DNA from: Notospermus geniculatus
Lineage: Eukaryota > Nemertea > Pilidiophora > Heteronemertea > Lineidae
Direction: 5' to 3'
Assembly: GCA_002633025.1 (NCBI GenBank)
Contig: NMRB01001526.1
Coordinates: 1-64,000 of the forward strand
DNA: 64,000 nucleotides
This document shows positions 53,369 to 63,368 of the stretch, one piece after another. The notes under the pieces were generated by a model that worked only from the letters and a program-made list of their open reading frames with translations, was not told the origin of the DNA and did not search any database. Both the position numbers and the translations under genes were made by a program. The stretch's first letter is position 1. Each line of letters starts with the position of its first letter.

Positions 53369-53515
53369 CAGGGCCGTATTTAGCGTTTTGGTCGGGGGGG
53401 GGGGGGAGCCTCTCTGGGGAGCAGAAGACCTTTTTTGTCGTTTTGTCCCAAAATCACGTTTTTTGGTTGGCTCTGGGGGGCAACTGCCCCCTGCCCCCTG
53501 CTAAATACGGCCCTG
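53369..53515. mobile_element. hAT-like MITE, CAGGGCCGTATTTAGC ends
   Basis: CAGGGCCGTATTTAGC and GCTAAATACGGCCCTG, interior G-rich with a run of 12 G. Host CTACTCATGTTCCT is split after TCAT and the right border starts TTCATG, so a 4-5-bp copy is visible, shorter than the 8 bp expected. Confidence 0.8.
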
Positions 53516-53642
53516 TTCATGTTCCTCACCTGGACGGGGTCTTTTACCTGCCCTTGCAATGTCACAGGGCACAAGGCTCCACGGCTTACTGTCCCATACG
53601 ACGGACGGAAGAGCCAGAGATAATTAATCCCGTATGGCCCGG

Positions 53643-53808
53643 TGTAATATTTTTCACTCGCCCCCGTTTGCCAATGCCTCCCAACAAAAAAAATGACGGA
53701 TTAAGCCGCAACGTGGCAATGGGGAGGCACTGGTAAACATGTCTCTCCGTTCGTGAGTGTCCGCCCAACAATAAAGCGGGCATTGGCATATGAGAGGCAT
53801 TCCTTACA
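53643..53808. mobile_element. CCGG-class MITE, GCCCCC subfamily
   Basis: TGTAATATTTTTCACTCGCC and GAGAGGCATTCCTTACA. CCGG (53639-53642) precedes it and CCTG follows. Confidence 0.85.
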
Positions 53809-53812
53809 CCTG

Positions 53813-53928
53813 GGCCCATATTCATAACCTTGCTAGTTGGTTACTTGTTGTGTACATTGGCCTGTACAAACTAGGCACTTTAGCAAGCAACTACATGTAA
53901 GCCTAGCAAGGTTTTATGAATATGGGCC
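53813..53928. mobile_element. GGCCCATATTCATAA hairpin MITE with CTG duplication
   Basis: GGCCCATATTCATAACCTTG and CAAGGTTTTATGAATATGGGCC, with CTG on both sides (53810-53812, 53929-53931). Inner GTTGGTTACTTG..CAAGCAACTAC arms. Confidence 0.9.
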
Positions 53929-53979
53929 CTGGATTCGAACCCTGCCGCTTGCAAATCGGGCGTGGTGACAACTAGTCTA

Positions 53980-54198
53980 TCAAGGCTCCTCGGCTCCTGG
54001 TTCTTTGGTCTGATTCTTCCACATCCTCGGATAATAGATCTGCTCCGTTGCATTCGGGTTTGGATCAGACATTTGTGGACTTGGAATAATCCGCCATTGG
54101 TAGGGGAAGTTGGTTGTACGAATAAAGCCTAGGAGTAAGTGCTTTCCTTCAAGCTGGCTAATGCAGGGCAATTCCACAGTCACGGACGTGACCGGCAT
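53980..54198 (-). CDS. Possible short coding region, function unknown
   Basis: A 72-codon minus-strand frame starts at 54198 with a good context (A at -3) and an in-frame stop four codons upstream, so the ATG is a real candidate start. It reads TSVTVELPCISQLEGKHLLL, then FIRTTNFPYQWRIIPS, and ends KNQTKEPGAEEP. Residue use (aromatics, prolines, mixed charges, no low complexity) looks more protein-like than other frames in the window, and there is an N-glycosylation-type NAT and NQT. I recognise no domain. It sits between a SINE-B head and a foldback, and the start region shares GTCACG..CGTGAC with the foldback centre, so it could be a transposon part or captured exon. Confidence 0.25.
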   Translation of the reverse strand: MPVTSVTVELPCISQLEGKHLLLGFIRTTNFPYQWRIIPSPQMSDPNPNATEQIYYPRMWKNQTKEPGAEEP

Positions 54199-54254
54199 GT
54201 TTTCACTTATTCAGTGCTGTTTCTGTAAATTTTGGAACCACAGAAAGATGTAAC

Positions 54255-54486
54255 ACCCTGCATCATGTCAGGCTCTTGTCTTTCTATGCCTCTGGAATGA
54301 ATTAACTTCGTTGTGATTTATAATTAGTGCACTGTTTGCTACATTGTAGTTGCGTCACGGACGTGACATCGCACATGTCACGTCCGTGACGCAACTAATT
54401 AGCAAACAGTGCACTAATTATGAATCACAACGAACTTAATTCATACCAGGGGCATAGAAGGACACAAGCCTGACATGACGCAGGAT
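54255..54486. mobile_element. Foldback with GTCACGGACGTGAC centre
   Basis: ACCCTGCATCATGTCAGGCT at the left and GCCTGACATGACGCAGGAT at the right, stem over 90 bp including GCACTGTTTGCTA/TTAGCAAACAGTGC. The centre has GCGTCACGGACGTGAC facing GTCACGTCCGTGACGC (about 54351-54392). Confidence 0.85.
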
Positions 54487-54732
54487 ACTCGATGGTCTTT
54501 TGATGCCATGAGTTGCAGAGACCGCACTGAAAAAGTAAAAAAATATCCTGAATTTCACCGTGGACTTGCCCTGCAGTTGCTTTTACTTTTCTTTTGTACA
54601 ATATCGCAGGATGTGCATTTGCACAGAAATCAAGTCCTAGTAAAAGCTTTTCCTAGTTAACTGCCTTCCTTCCTTCCTTTACTTCCAAGCTTACTTACTT
54701 CTGTCTGTTCATGACACTGAGTATCTTGAGTC

Positions 54733-54799
54733 TTGGTACGATTCAAATTATAGGCCCTGTATCTGCATCTTTAGGGCCTATAATTTGAATCGTACCGAT
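54733..54799. repeat. 67-bp hairpin
   Basis: TTGGTACGATTCAAATTATA..GGCCCT and AGGGCCTATAATTTGAATCG around CTGCATCT. Perfect 25-bp stem. Confidence 0.75.
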
Positions 54800-54827
54800 A
54801 GAGTGAGTTGGACCTACCAAAATGGTA

Positions 54828-54955
54828 GATGGGGATTTGGCTTAGTGGTTAAGGCGTGCTGTCCCTGAGTGCTGGCGATTGATGCCTTATGCGAGGGTCC
54901 GTGGGTTTGACTCCGGAGGAAGCAATGTCTTTCACCTTAGAAACCTGTTATTGTT
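54828..54955 (+). mobile_element. SINE-D
   Basis: TGGGGATTTGGCTTAGTGGT (A box), GAGTGCTGGCGATTGATGCC, GTCCGTGGGTTTGACTCCGG (B box), then TCTTTCACCTTAGAAACCTG. Plus-strand counterpart of 19437 and 19840. Confidence 0.8.
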
Positions 54956-57574
54956 TCACGTTCTTTACACTCACGTGTAGTGTAAGAAAACGTACACTTT
55001 CATGTAGTGTAAGAACGTTCCACGAGGGAGCATCAAAACAAAATGAACGGCCCTCTAGAAGTAATAAGCTTACTTAATTAGCTTAAACAGGCGTATACAA
55101 TGTAACAAGCCAATAAAACTAGGGTAGCAGGATCGTCGTCTGGTATCAAATATAAACCAATAAAAATGGCCTGAAAGTTTTCTAAGTGGTTTAACTGCCT
55201 TGTTATGAAATTTCGATATCGATAAAACAGAATGTTATAGGTCCTTCTTTTCAAAAGGACCAACTGAAGCGCTGTATGGCAAAACAACTATAGAGTCCCG
55301 CTGCCAACTTTTCAAGACAAAACAATAGGGAATTCTTTAATGGTTCTAAATAAAAACGCAGATTTTGAGTGGAAAATTCGACGGCGGAACAGAGTTGGCC
55401 AACACTAATTGAAAATTCGGTATCAAAATATGCAGAATGTAGTAAATCCCAAATATGTGTATATCAGCACGTCAGAACAATTTTAGTCCCTTCGCCAACT
55501 TTTCAGGAGAAACAAAAAAAAATTTTTTTATTGTTAGCATAAAAAAGTCAGATTTTTTGTGCAGAACCCTGCTGAAGAGAGGTGTTATTGGGTTGAAAAT
55601 CCGGTATCGAAATGTGCAATTCTTATCAAACCGCAAATATATCAGCTTGTCAAAAAACCTTATGTCCCATTGTCTATTTTCCTGGCAACGAAAAAAAAAG
55701 AATTTTGTCCAATTGTTCTTGTAAAAAAGTCAGATTTTGATTGCAGAACTACATGTATGCTGAAAAGAGATGCAATGCTTTTGAAAATTCGGTGTCGAAA
55801 CGTGCAGAATTTGGCTCACCGCAAATATATCAGCATGTCAGAACAATGTTAGTCTCGCTGCCAATTTAGGAAAGGGAAAAAACGAATTTTGTCCAATTGT
55901 TCTTTGCAAAAAAAGTCAGATTTTGATTGCACAGCTCATCTGAAAAGATATGCCAGGTTTTGAAAGTTCGGTGTCGAAATGTGCAGAATTTGGTTCACCA
56001 CAAATATATCATCATACGCAGAACAACGTTAGTCCCGCTACCAATTTTCTGGGAATGGGAAAAAAATGAATTTTGTCCAATTGTTCTTTGCAAAAAAAAA
56101 GTCAGATTTTGATTGCACAGCTCATCTGAAAAGATATGCCAGGTTTTGAAACTTTGGTGTCGAAATGTGCAGAATTTGGTTCACCGCAAATATATCAGCC
56201 TGTCAGAAGAACGTTACTCCAACTATCAATTTTCCAGGAAAGGAAAAAACGAATTTTGTCCAATTGTTCTTTGCCAAAAAAAAGTCAGATTTTGATTGCA
56301 CAGCTCATCTGAAAAGATATGCCAGGATTTGAAACTTTGGTGTCGAAACGTGCAGAATTTGGTTCACCGCAAATATATCAGCCTGTCAGAACAACGTTAC
56401 TCCAACTATCAATTTTCCAGGAAAGGGAAAAAACGAATTTGGTCCAATTGTTCTTGCAAAAAAGTCGGATTTTGATGCAAAGAGATGCCAGGTGTTGAAA
56501 ATTCGGTACCGAAATGTGCGGAATTTGGTTCACCGCAAATATATCATTATGTCAAAACAAGTTAAGTCTGCGTAAGTTTTTTACCGTGCAATTTATATGC
56601 AGTGGTTTTCAATCGACGAGAAATTCTCACGTAGATGCATATAAATTACTGATAATAGATTTCTGGGGATGGATCTTGAACATGTTGGACGCCGTCGTCA
56701 GGTGCACTAAAAATCTGACTTATTATGCCACAACTATAAAAACGTCCTTGTCAGTAATGTTCGCACAAAGACTTAACTTCCTTTGGCATGAAGCCCTTCT
56801 GTGACCCCTTTCAAAAACAGGACCTGTGCCATGCCAATTTTTGATTTAATGCTTCAAACATCCCAAAATGAAGCTGTTCAACTCTTCTAAAAGGAGTCGT
56901 CACCACTTGTCGAAATTTGTGGAATTTGTTAAACTATGTCATAGAATGTCAAAACAGGCTAAGTCTGAAATCACTTTGTCATGGTTTAACAACAGGTTGC
57001 CCTCACATGGACCATAGTTTACGTCCTCCGTAAAGTAACAAGAGCTTCGTGAATAAGGTCCCATACTTTTTATGTCAGAACCATTAAGACATTCCCTCTC
57101 AGTAAAGTTCGCAGAAGGGCTTTGCTTGCTTTGGCATGAAACCCTTCTGTTGCCCCTTTCAAAAAAGGACCTGGGTACCATGCAAATTTTTTGTGTGATG
57201 CCTCACAAACTCCCAAAAATGAAGGTAATCAACTCTGCTAAACGGAGTTGTCACTACTTAAAAATTCGTTGTCGGAATATGCGGAATTGGTAACCTATGT
57301 ATTCGGATGTCAAAACAGGCTAAGTCTGATATTGTTTTACCATGCATCCAAACTATACTAACTATGCATCCATACTATACTAACTATGCATCCATACTGT
57401 ACATACTATACTCTCAATGCACAACAAAGTCTTACATACCATGCATATCGATTATTGATTATACATTTGTCTGGGAATTTGCACTAAAGGCACTCGTCAT
57501 GTGACTTTTTATGGTAGAACCATAAAAAAATCCCTCGTCTGAAAGATTGGCAGAGGGGCTTAGGCTGCTGGTAC

Positions 57575-58190
57575 AGAATTGAACTCCTCGTTTTTCATTT
57601 TTCATTTTTCATTCCACATTCTCCATTCAAAATCAAAATCAGAAAATGAAAACATAATATGTGAACGGTTAAAGGAGAGTGTAATGTTCTTCAGGTTACA
57701 GATGATTCGTGCCGAATCAGAGATCTAGCGTCCAATGGAAATACCTGGTAAGTCACATTTTTGGAAAAAATGAGTTAAGGCCAAATTCGTATTTGCTAGG
57801 TATTGTTTCATCATTTTACACAGTTTTTGTTTGCAAATCTCCGCCAAAGCCTCGGAATGACAGACGTAAAAACCTAGTAAGTGCACCATTAAGTCATCAG
57901 ATTTGTGACTTATGTAATTATCTTTGCAAACTCAGTATGAAATCAGAGGTAAAACATAGCAAGTCGCATTTAATCCTGTTATATACATGTAACATATTTT
58001 TAAAAACATCTTAAAATGTAGTTCAGAACAATTAATTAGGCGTGTTTTCCACAACAAAACTCTTCCAAGTTGTCATTCCAACTCTGGAAACATAAACCCA
58101 TTTTTCTCGAAAATACCAAAATGTGACATACTAGGTATTTCCGTTGGACGCTAGAGATGTTGAGTGAAAAATGAGCTCCTACTCAATAGG
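57575..58190 (+). mobile_element. Element W with a nested MITE
   Basis: TTGAACTCCTCGTTTTTCAT to GTGAAAAATGAGCTCCTACT. GGTTAAAGGAGAGTGTAATG here is the empty form of the TTAA site filled at 62939. The right part is split at 57725-58154. Confidence 0.8.
57725..58154. mobile_element. MITE, CTAGCGTCCAATGGAAATAC ends
   Basis: CTAGCGTCCAATGGAAATACC.GGTAAGTCACATTTT and AAAATGTGACATACTAGGTATTTCC.TTGGACGCTAG; AGAT on both sides. GCCAAATC..CGAGTGAAACATGAGC of the W at 63240 is its empty site. The interior repeats (A)CCTAGTAAGT/CATAGCAAGTC. Confidence 0.85.
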
Positions 58191-58199
58191 TTGTTAAAA

Positions 58200-58272
58200 A
58201 AGGTTGAAGTTTGGGTTTATAGTCTGATATCAACAACGGTAGAGGTTCTCATCCGACTTTAAACTTTAACCC
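58200..58272 (-). mobile_element. SINE-A 3' tail fragment
   Basis: GTTTGGGTTTATAGTCTGAT, CAACAACGGTAGAGGTTCTC and ATCCGACTTTAAACTTTAAC; the rest is missing. Confidence 0.8.
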
Positions 58273-58533
58273 AAGGGATTACCTAAATCGTGGCCTGTTA
58301 CCCTACTTGGCAATGCTTTCCTATAAAATTTGCCCGGTTGCTCAGGCATGGCTTACGTGAGCTGATCCAATGCGTTTGCCATCTTCACGTTTCTGGTTTA
58401 ATTCCTTACAAAACATTCCAAAATGAAGTTATTTGACTCTGCCAAACCTAATTCACCACTTTGAAAATTCGGTTTCGAAATATGCGGAACTTCGGTAACC
58501 GCAAATATATCAGCATGTGATGTTACAAACTAA

Positions 58534-58683
58534 AGGCCTGTTTCCACTACAGCGGTTTCCACAGTGGTTCACAGGCATTGGGGCAATCAACAGGCTATGT
58601 ATTGTTAAACCATCGAAGGATTATCCAAACCCCTGTGAAAAACGCACCGCTCGCCGCAAAATCGCTCTAGTGGAAATAGGGCT
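58534..58683. mobile_element. Harbinger-like MITE, AGGCCTGTTTCCACTA ends
   Basis: TAA on both sides (58531-58533, 58684-58686). AGGCCTGTTTCCACTACAGC and TCTAGTGGAAATAGGGCT. It splits the satellite phrase ACAAACTAAGTCCG, intact as ACAGGCTAAGTCTG near 57315. Confidence 0.85.
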
Positions 58684-58837
58684 TAAGTCCGGGTCTTACC
58701 ATGCAACTTCACGAACGTGTCATGATTGTCAAGACACGAGAATTTTTTCCATACCATACAAAGATTATAGATAATACACGTACATTTTTCTGGTAAGGAG
58801 TACTGACGGCCTTTGTCATGTGCACTGAAAATCTGAC

Positions 58838-59205
58838 TGGTCCCGGGTTCGAATCCAGCCCGGTCCATATGGGCACAATCATCCCTGGCTCTTCACGTCC
58901 GTCGCATGGGACAGTAAGCCGTGGCGCCTTGTACCTTGTACCTTTGCAAGGGCAAGTAAAAGACCCCATCCAAGTGAGGAACATGAGTAGCTTGTGATGG
59001 CCTTGTCCGTCGTACTTTGCAGGGCCAGTATGTTTTGGCTTCGGCCCTGACGGAAAAATCAAAATACAAGTACAAAATCGAAGGTGGAACGATTTCTCAA
59101 CGGCTCATACGAAAATCGATGCAAGGTCAGCCATTGAAAAAACTGAAGGGCAATAATGCTATGGCTTCGGCCCTGACGGAAAAATCAAATACAAATACAT
59201 TTTCA
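58838..59205 (+). mobile_element. SINE-B plus an extra SINE-B tail
   Basis: TCCCGGGTTCGAATCCAGCC (B box) to GACGGAAAAATCAAAATACA (59068), then an isolated tail AATAATGCTATGGCTTCGGC..AAATACAAATAC (59148-59205). The 5' part before the B box is absent. Confidence 0.85.
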
Positions 59206-60098
59206 AATACAAAATCTGACTCTTTGACCGTTAAAAAATTCCCTCTCAGTAAAGTTGGCGAAAGGACTTAGGATGTTTTGGCATGCAGTCCTTGTTGGCC
59301 CCTTGAAAAGACTTGTGCCTGTGAAACTTTCCTCATTTGATGCCTTACATCCCAAAACGAAGCAGTTCATCTATGCTGAACTGAGTTGACACCACGTTGA
59401 AAATTTGGTTTTGAAATATGCGGAACTTGGTTAACTGCAAATATATCAGCATTCAAAGCAAACAAAGTCTGGGTCGTACCATGCGGCCCCAAGAACGTGG
59501 TCTGATTGTCAAGACAAAAATTTCTACATTTCATGCAGGTACATGTATATAAATAATCGATTATTTGTCTGGATCCAGAAGTCCGTAGTCATGCGCACTA
59601 AAAATCCGTGGCCTTATTCACGAAGCTCTCGTAACTTAACGGATTGCGTAAACTATTGTCCATTTGCGGGGAACCTATTGTTCACCATCAGCATGAAAAA
59701 GGATTTGTGCACCCTTAAAACTAATGGGGGGGGGGGCTTATGCCAGGATCACTTAAAGGTTTTGCCATATTTAAAAGGTTGGCTAAAGGGAGTTGGGTTA
59801 TTTTTGGCATGAAGCCCTTCTCTGTTTCCGCTTCCAGAAGAAGGATCTGTGCCATGCAAGTTCCCGGTTTTATTCTCGACAAAAATCCCCAAATAAAGCT
59901 GTTTAACTTGACTGAACTGTTCCGCACATTGAAAATTCTGTAGTAAAATGTGCGGCAACTATGCAAATATAATGTATCGGCATTTCAAAAAACCTAAACT
60001 CACTTTTTTAACAGATTGATTACCAGGCACCTCTAGTAACGTGTCGTGATTGCCCAAGTACGAGAATCTCTTTTCATACAATGCATACATGTAGGCCT

Positions 60099-60338
60099 AT
60101 ACTCTAAACTCCCACTTACCTGGCCTATTCCTGAACTCGGAAAAAGATAACTAGGCCTAAACCCTAAGTTGAAGATAATGGGGTGGGGGTAGGGTCAGAA
60201 ACAGTAATGTCCTGTCCACTTATACTTGTCCCACTCCCGAGCCTGGCAACGAATGACAGCGTGCGATATCTTCAACTTAGGATTTGGTCATTTTTTCCGA
60301 GTTCAGGAATGGGACAGGTAAGTGGGAGTTTAGAGTAT
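60099..60338. mobile_element. Foldback MITE, CTCTAAACTCCCACTTACCT ends
   Basis: The arms pair for about 90 bp (TATTCCTGAACTCGGAAAAA, CTAAGTTGAAGATA). Interior GTGGGGGTAGGGTCAGAAAC. Confidence 0.8.
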
Positions 60339-60505
60339 GTGAGTTTATATTTGTTATAGGGGGATGATGAGCACTGAAGGTCTTCATGTGCACTGAAAAT
60401 CTGACCTTTTATGCCACAACCAAAAAAAGCCAAAATCCCCTCCAAGTTGGCAAAAAGGGACTTCATTGTTTTGTGATACGACCTATTCGAAACAAGGACC
60501 TGTTA

Positions 60506-60760
60506 AGGCCTGTCTACACGATCATACATTTGTTCAAAACATCATCATACATTTGTATGATGATGTTCATGGACAAATGTATGATCGGTGTGGACCGTTT
60601 TCCCAACAAGCTTGAATAGCATCCAACACGTATGATGATGTTCAAACTTTTAGCTGCATTGTGTAGACGGAAATCCACAACAAGCTTGGACATCATCATA
60701 CATCATCATACAAATGTATGATGATGTTTTGAACAAATGTATGATCGTGTAGACGGGCCT
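60506..60760. mobile_element. Harbinger-like MITE, AGGCC(C/T)GTCTACACG ends, copy 2
   Basis: TTA on both sides (60503-60505, 60761-60763); sequence as 49706-49943. Confidence 0.9.
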
Positions 60761-61254
60761 TTACGTGTACATCCATTTTTCTAGTTTAATTCCTTACAAA
60801 ATCCAAAATTGTAGCTGCTTAATTCTTCTGAAGAGAGTTGCCACTACATTGAAATGTGAGGAACCTAACTCTAAATGCAAATATAACGGCATAACCCAAG
60901 TCTGATTTAGATGGTTTCACCAGAGCAGTACGTTTGTCGTGATTGTCCATACTGAAGGAATTCGTACATACCATGCATATATTGATTATTCATGATTATA
61001 CATTTGTCTGGGGATGAGTACTGGAGGCCGTCGTCATGTGGAGCTGCTGGTTTGTGGTCCCTGACACTCGGTCCCGTTCAGCCAGATTCACAACTTCGTA
61101 CGATGGAGAACACCATCAAGTCACCAAAATTCGTTAGTATTCCCCCAATTTTGAAATCGTTCACCGACATCCTCGTCGTATTCGAAGTGCATACTAGTTA
61201 ATTTCAGGTCAGACACCACCGTTATCATAATGATCCACCGTTGAGAATATCTGA

Positions 61255-61660
61255 TTAACTCATCTGCCCAGTCTGTAGCAGACGACATCTTCTGTCAAAG
61301 TTTTCTCACACCCTATGGTACTGATTGAAAAATATTTGAAGAAAGATTGTCCCTATCATCCATCTGAAGAATGTTCCTTCAAATTCTTCCATTTTATTTC
61401 CTCATCTGCCCAGTGTCCAGCAGACGACATCGTCTGTCAAAGTTTTCTCGCATCCTATGGTACTGATTTGAAATTTGTTTATTACTCAATAATGTCAGAC
61501 AGATTAGCGGGCCAAAGCATCAGCATTACTGGCCCCGCTATGGTACTGATTGAAAAATATTTGAAGAAAGGTTGTCCCTATCAACCATCTGAAGAATGTT
61601 TCTTCAAATTCTTCCATTTTATTTCCACATGACTTTTCGAAAATTTCACCAGTGGATATG
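61255..61660. repeat. Rearranged tandem copies of the ACTCATCTGCC MITE
   Basis: CTCATCTGCCCAGT.TG.AGCAGACGACATC, GTCAAAGTTTTCTC.CA.CCTATGGTACTGATT and CATCTGAAGAATGTT..TTCAAATTCTTCC appear two to three times. A GCGGGCCA.AG..CATTACTGGCCCCGC hairpin is at about 61507-61540. The 105-codon frame here is a by-product. Confidence 0.65.
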
Positions 61661-61708
61661 TCTTTTCCAAGCTGGGGGCGGATGAATTAAGTATCATTGA
61701 AGATAATC

Positions 61709-61946
61709 AAAGGTAATCTATCACGGGTATTTCGTGGGCGACGAAATCATTGTTTATTTACATTTTGTTTGTTTGTGTCCAGCCTCTTTGTCTGATAAAT
61801 AATTTGTTGGTGGCATGCCCCTCTAGTAATTGTTCTCATCTAGGAAGTATTCATTTTGTGTCGAAAAATTCCAAAATAACATAATGTAAACATCCATGTT
61901 TACAAAACACTGTTACATGTACAATGAAGTCATGATACATTACCTT
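61709..61946. mobile_element. TTAA-class MITE, copy 4
   Basis: AGGTAATCTATCACGGGTAT to GTCATGATACATTACCTTTAA. Ends differ at one position from the other copies (GGTAAT for GATAAT), matched in both arms. Confidence 0.8.
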
Positions 61947-61967
61947 TAATATCAGAGATCTTCAGTC

Positions 61968-62372
61968 CCTTCAAAGCCCTTGTCTTCACTTTGAAACTTC
62001 TCAGAAACATTTCAAAACATTTTGTAACGGTTGTATTGCAAACTGTTTCTAAATGTTCCTGAAACTTGCCAGCTGTTTCTAGATGTTTCTGAAACTTGTC
62101 CCCAAAGAATTGACATGACAATTTCTTGCGATTCTTTAATTGTTTCAAAGTATTTGAAGATGTTTTCGTCGGCCTAAATGTTTCTGGACCCTGCTCATAT
62201 ATGAATCTTCGTGTAACTTTTTGAAAACATCATGTTTCAACACGATGTTCCTGAAATGTTTTTGGTCCCTGTCTATACTGTGAAATTTCGTGCAACTTTC
62301 CAAAAACATCGTGTTTCAACACAGTGTTTCTGAAATGTTTCAGACAAGTTTCACAGTGCAGACAGGCCTAAC
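61968..62372. mobile_element. Foldback with GAAACATTTC repeats
   Basis: AGCCCTTGTCTTCACTTTGAAACTTCTCAGAAACATTTC and the complement TGAAATGTTTCAGACAAGTTTCACAGTGCAGACAGGCCT. GAAACA/TGTTTC is repeated more than ten times across it. Confidence 0.75.
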
Positions 62373-62526
62373 ATGCCCCCTACGTTTGTTATTCCGCAAA
62401 AGTACCATATGACACCAGACGTTTTTCCGTCGTCGTCGTCGTCGTCTGCAAAAACTGATAAACACTATCATAAATCAACGGTTGACCAAAAGACTGCCGT
62501 GCAATTGAAACTTACTTCCAAAGAGG

Positions 62527-62808
62527 AAAGTTAAAGTTAAAGTTTGGGTTTATAGTCTGATATCAACAACGGTAGAGGTGTCATCCGACTTTACACAGTC
62601 TATCCTGAAACCTTTCAGTAGAACTCACATGAGCTGCTCATTCAGCGCTACAATCCGCATTTCCGACCGGTACCCATTGGAGAGAGGAGGGTGGAGAGAG
62701 GCCAGTGAGGCAAAGAGACTTGCCCAAAGTCTCACGCCCAGTGGGATTCGAACCCGGGACCCTCTGGCCGCTAGGCGGAGGCCCAAACCACTACACCACC
62801 GTGGCTTC
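62527..62808 (-). mobile_element. SINE-A copy 7
   Basis: (AAAGTT)n tail, GGGTTTATAGTCTGATATCA, GGGATTCGAACCCGGGACCC (B box complement), CACCACCGTGGCTTC. A 12-bp GGAGAGAGGAGGG duplication sits near 62683. Confidence 0.9.
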
Positions 62809-62859
62809 TCAAAATAATCTAGAATCGTTTCCCGAAGGCTGTTGTTACCTAGAAATCAA

Positions 62860-63278
62860 CTACTCACTTTTCATTTTTCACTCCTCATTTTCCGTTCTAA
62901 ATCAAAATCAGAAAATGAACGCCTATGTGAACAGTTAAAGATAATGTATCACGGGTATTTTCGCGGGCCACTAAAATCATTGTTTATTTACATTTTGTTT
63001 GTTTGTATCCAGTCTTTCTTTGTCTTATGAGTAATTTGTTGGTGGTTGTGGCATGCGCTCTAGAAATACTTTTGACCGAAAGTATTCAATTTGGTGCGTT
63101 TGCATGCCCCAAAAGTCCAAAATAACATACCGGTAATGTAAATATCCATGTTTAAAAACATTGAATGTAAACAATGAAGTCGTGATACATTTCTTTAACG
63201 GAGAATGCAATGTTCATTCTTCAGGTTACGGATGATTCGTGCCAAATCACAAATCACGAGTGAAACATGAGCTCCTGT
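62860..63278 (+). mobile_element. Element W with a nested TTAA MITE
   Basis: CTACTCACTTTTCATTTTTC to GAGTGAAACATGAGCTCC. The TTAA MITE at 62939-63194 splits ACAGTTAACGGAG. Confidence 0.8.
62939..63194. mobile_element. TTAA-class MITE, copy 5
   Basis: AGATAATGTATCACGGGTAT and GTCGTGATACATTTCT, TTAA on both sides (62935-62938, 63195-63198). Confidence 0.9.
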
Positions 63279-63368
63279 GTAACAGCATCCTTGTGTATGT
63301 GAAAACGTACGTTTGTGAGGCTCTAAACATTCTTGATCTTCTTCGTTTTCATGTTACCAGTCTGCCAA

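Larger units (their letters stand above)
53287..53972 (-). mobile_element. SINE-B holding three MITEs
   Basis: Tail CATCTGGGCCGAAGCATTATTGG; body interrupted at 53369-53515; head interrupted at 53643-53808 and again at 53813-53928 just before TGGATTCGAACCCTGCCGCT (B box complement). Remove all three and a normal ~270-bp SINE-B remains. Confidence 0.9.
55280..61000. repeat. ~180-bp satellite and its longer diverged forms
   Basis: Seven regular units at 55320-56560 (GAATTTGGTTCACCGCAAATATATCA spaced about 182 bp; AAAAAGTCAGATTTTGATTGCACAG; GAATTTTGTCCAATTGTTCTT). From 56580 to about 61000 the same GCGGAACT.GGTAACCGCAAATATATCAGCAT and ACAGGCTAAGTCTG phrases recur at longer intervals, separated by inserted elements. 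Phase shifts and indels preclude a repeat protein. Confidence 0.8.

Noticed and set aside
17404-59075. Many open frames containing LDGVFYLPLQRHKVQGT..AYCPMRRT or FLTWMGSFTCPCKGTRYKAP, which look like a conserved protein family
   Set aside because: All are translations of the SINE-B body in one frame or another; they start and stop at random and lie on both strands.
766-62938. Frames with RWCSGSGLRLAVRGSRVRIPLGVRL or LGGERPVRQRDLPKVS
   Set aside because: Translations of the SINE-A head and body.
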